From Buchnera aphidicola (Periphyllus lyropictus) (lineage in GTDB: Bacteria > Pseudomonadota > Gammaproteobacteria > Enterobacterales > Enterobacteriaceae): a DNA stretch of 64,000 nucleotides. The DNA is taken from contig NZ_CP097457.1 in the NCBI RefSeq assembly GCF_024029895.1, forward strand, positions 310,001 to 374,000. Direction: 5' to 3'. Made by a program: the position numbers and the translations under genes. The notes below the pieces were generated by a model. The model was given only the letters and a program-made list of their open reading frames with translations. It made no database searches and was not told where the DNA came from. Every line of letters begins with the position of its first letter. Position 1 is the stretch's first letter. This document shows positions 62,557 to 64,000 of this stretch, piece after piece.

Positions 62557-64000
62557 TTAATTTCCAAAATTTACTTGAAATGTTTGTGTACTATCATTCA
62601 TATGTGATCCTGAAGGACTAGAATATGAAAAAGAAATCATACCAAAAGGAGAATGCCATAATAAAGATACACCTGAAGAACAATAAAATTTTAAATTTTT
62701 TAACATTGAAAAATTTTCAATATTTGTACTTAAAAAATTATTTTTCCATACATTTCCAAAATCAAAAAAACTTGAAACTCTAAAATTTTTTAAAAAATTA
62801 TGTCTTCCATATGGAATTTTTGAAATAAGATCTATATTTGTTACAGAAATCAAATTTCCTTTAGATAAATTATTTTTATTTAAATTTTTTGATTTATTAT
62901 CATCAACATTTTTTTTATTATCAACAGATGAACTCATAAAATTTAAAAAATTATTTGGAAGTATCTTTGAAACATTTTCTGCATTAAAACCTCTAACAAA
63001 ACAATTTTTATTAAAATGAAAATTATCAACATTAAGTTCATTTAATTTATTTCCATTTAAAAACATACAACCTAAATAAGAATGAAACATAACTGATAAC
63101 ATAGAATCTATTTTAATTATTGGATAATATTTCTTAACATCAAAAGAAAATTTTAAATAATTTTTTTGTTTAATAGGAAATACAGAATTCATAGAAATAT
63201 TTACATTTGTACCTTTATTAGGAAAAATATGATTATCTAATTTTTTAAAAGATAAAAAATTATTAATATATAAATTTCTTATTGTTTTTCCAGAAATAAT
63301 AGAGTTGTTTTTAGTACCAAAATTTTCTATAAAATCAGAAATTCTATTTATAAAATTTTCTTTTTTAGAAATATATTTATCATTTAAAAATCCTAAAGAA
63401 GAACTAAAAAAACCATATTTTAAAAAAGGAAATTCACAAGAACCTTCTATTCCATAACGAATACTTTTATTATCACTAAAATACTTATTAAAATTAAAAG
63501 CACTATTAAAAATATTATATGTTCTTTCACAAAAATTTTTTAAAAAATTATTTTTAATATTATTTTTAAAATCATTATCATGATTTTTTATATTTAAAAA
63601 TAATGACTCTTTTAAAAGAGTATTTGAATTAGTAAAAAACGGATTTTTATAAATAATTTTAAAAAAAAATTCATCTAAAGATTTAGAAAAATTAATTGAT
63701 AAATTATTACCTACTTTTAAAAAATGGTTTTTATTAAAAATTAAATTATATTTAACTTGATTATTATGAGTGAATCCTGCTCCAAAATGAAAAGTATGAT
63801 CTTTTCTTTCTTTAACATGATAAATCATGTCAAAATAATGAACATTATTTCTTACAGTAGGAACAAATTCAATATTTATATTATTAAAAAAATTTGTTTT
63901 TTTTAAAAATTTTAAATCTTTATTAACAAAAAAATTATTTAAAATTTTATTTTCTTTTTGAAGAAATTTATCTATGAAAAAATTTTTTGTAATTTTTTTA
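62557..64000 (-). CDS. bamA: outer-membrane protein assembly factor BamA (partial, N-terminus off window)
   Basis: C-terminal part of the BAM complex core that inserts beta-barrels into the outer membrane. The frame is open to the right edge with no stop, so the gene starts outside the window; an in-frame ATG at 63828 is internal. The end of POTRA5 (DMIYHVKERKDHTFHFGAGF) leads into the 16-strand barrel. The VRGF motif in CFVRGFNAEN is the Omp85 family signature, and the last strand ends TQTFQVNFGN in place of the usual terminal aromatic. Extracellular loops are Asn/Lys-rich (for example near 62880-62935). Confidence 0.92.
   Translation of the reverse strand, partial: KKITKNFFIDKFLQKENKILNNFFVNKDLKFLKKTNFFNNINIEFVPTVRNNVHYFDMIYHVKERKDHTFHFGAGFTHNNQVKYNLIFNKNHFLKVGNNLSINFSKSLDEFFFKIIYKNPFFTNSNTLLKESLFLNIKNHDNDFKNNIKNNFLKNFCERTYNIFNSAFNFNKYFSDNKSIRYGIEGSCEFPFLKYGFFSSSLGFLNDKYISKKENFINRISDFIENFGTKNNSIISGKTIRNLYINNFLSFKKLDNHIFPNKGTNVNISMNSVFPIKQKNYLKFSFDVKKYYPIIKIDSMLSVMFHSYLGCMFLNGNKLNELNVDNFHFNKNCFVRGFNAENVSKILPNNFLNFMSSSVDNKKNVDDNKSKNLNKNNLSKGNLISVTNIDLISKIPYGRHNFLKNFRVSSFFDFGNVWKNNFLSTNIENFSMLKNLKFYCSSGVSLLWHSPFGMISFSYSSPSGSHMNDSTQTFQVNFGN

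Overview
The window is extremely AT-rich by eye, gene-dense, and almost free of mobile or foreign DNA. Gene content and order match the aphid endosymbiont Buchnera aphidicola (Gammaproteobacteria, Erwiniaceae relatives). Three features support this: near-complete protein matches to Enterobacterales housekeeping genes with every nonessential neighbour stripped out; a 16S rRNA gene followed only by tRNA-Ile and tRNA-Ala, with no 23S/5S attached; and retained flagellar export genes flhA/flhB. From memory, the order zwf-pykA-aspS ... rnb-fabI-purB-mnmA ... rrs-argS-flhA-flhB-proS-dnaE-fabZ-bamA is the conserved Buchnera order. Losses at positions where better-endowed Buchnera carry bio, trp and rib genes suggest a strongly reduced lineage, such as those of Lachninae/Cinara aphids that share nutrition with a second symbiont. 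That placement is inference.

Layout. 1-15.6 kb holds carbon metabolism (zwf partial, pykA, tpiA, pfkA, gpmA), aspartyl- and seryl-tRNA synthetases, infA, trxB, the serC-aroA-cmk-rpsA cluster. 15.7-19.7 kb holds 2-oxoglutarate dehydrogenase sucA-sucB, with sucA frameshifted at an 18-A tract. 19.7-30.8 kb holds ybgI, phrB, fldA, gapA, an N-terminally truncated mfd, pgl, glyA, hisS and a suhB whose catalytic metal ligands are gone. 30.8-32.0 kb is a 1.2-kb gene desert. 32.0-41.3 kb holds yciA and a long minus-strand run mnmA-purB-fabI-rnb-ychE-lipB-lipA-pyrF. 41.5-49.9 kb holds lepA-lepB-rnc-era-acpS, tadA, smpB, grpE, gpt, tRNA-Asp, dnaQ, rnhA. 50.1-52.1 kb is the rrs operon with a recognisable promoter, boxA and a perfect 26-bp processing stalk. 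52.2-64.0 kb holds argS, flhA, a frameshifted flhB, proS without its editing domain, dnaE, fabZ and partial bamA.

How the parts connect. LipA and LipB supply the lipoyl group that SucB needs. zwf and pgl are consecutive steps. RNase III (rnc) is the expected enzyme for the rRNA stalk. The retained boxA plus a catalytically dead SuhB fit the known non-enzymatic role of SuhB in rRNA antitermination.

Most noteworthy observations: the dead-site SuhB; two genes (sucA, flhB) each one base short inside a homopolymer run, so transcriptional slippage could rescue them; loss of the FlhB NPTH self-cleavage motif; deletion of the ProRS editing domain; a boxA-like element ahead of rpsA; and the desert where trp genes would be expected.
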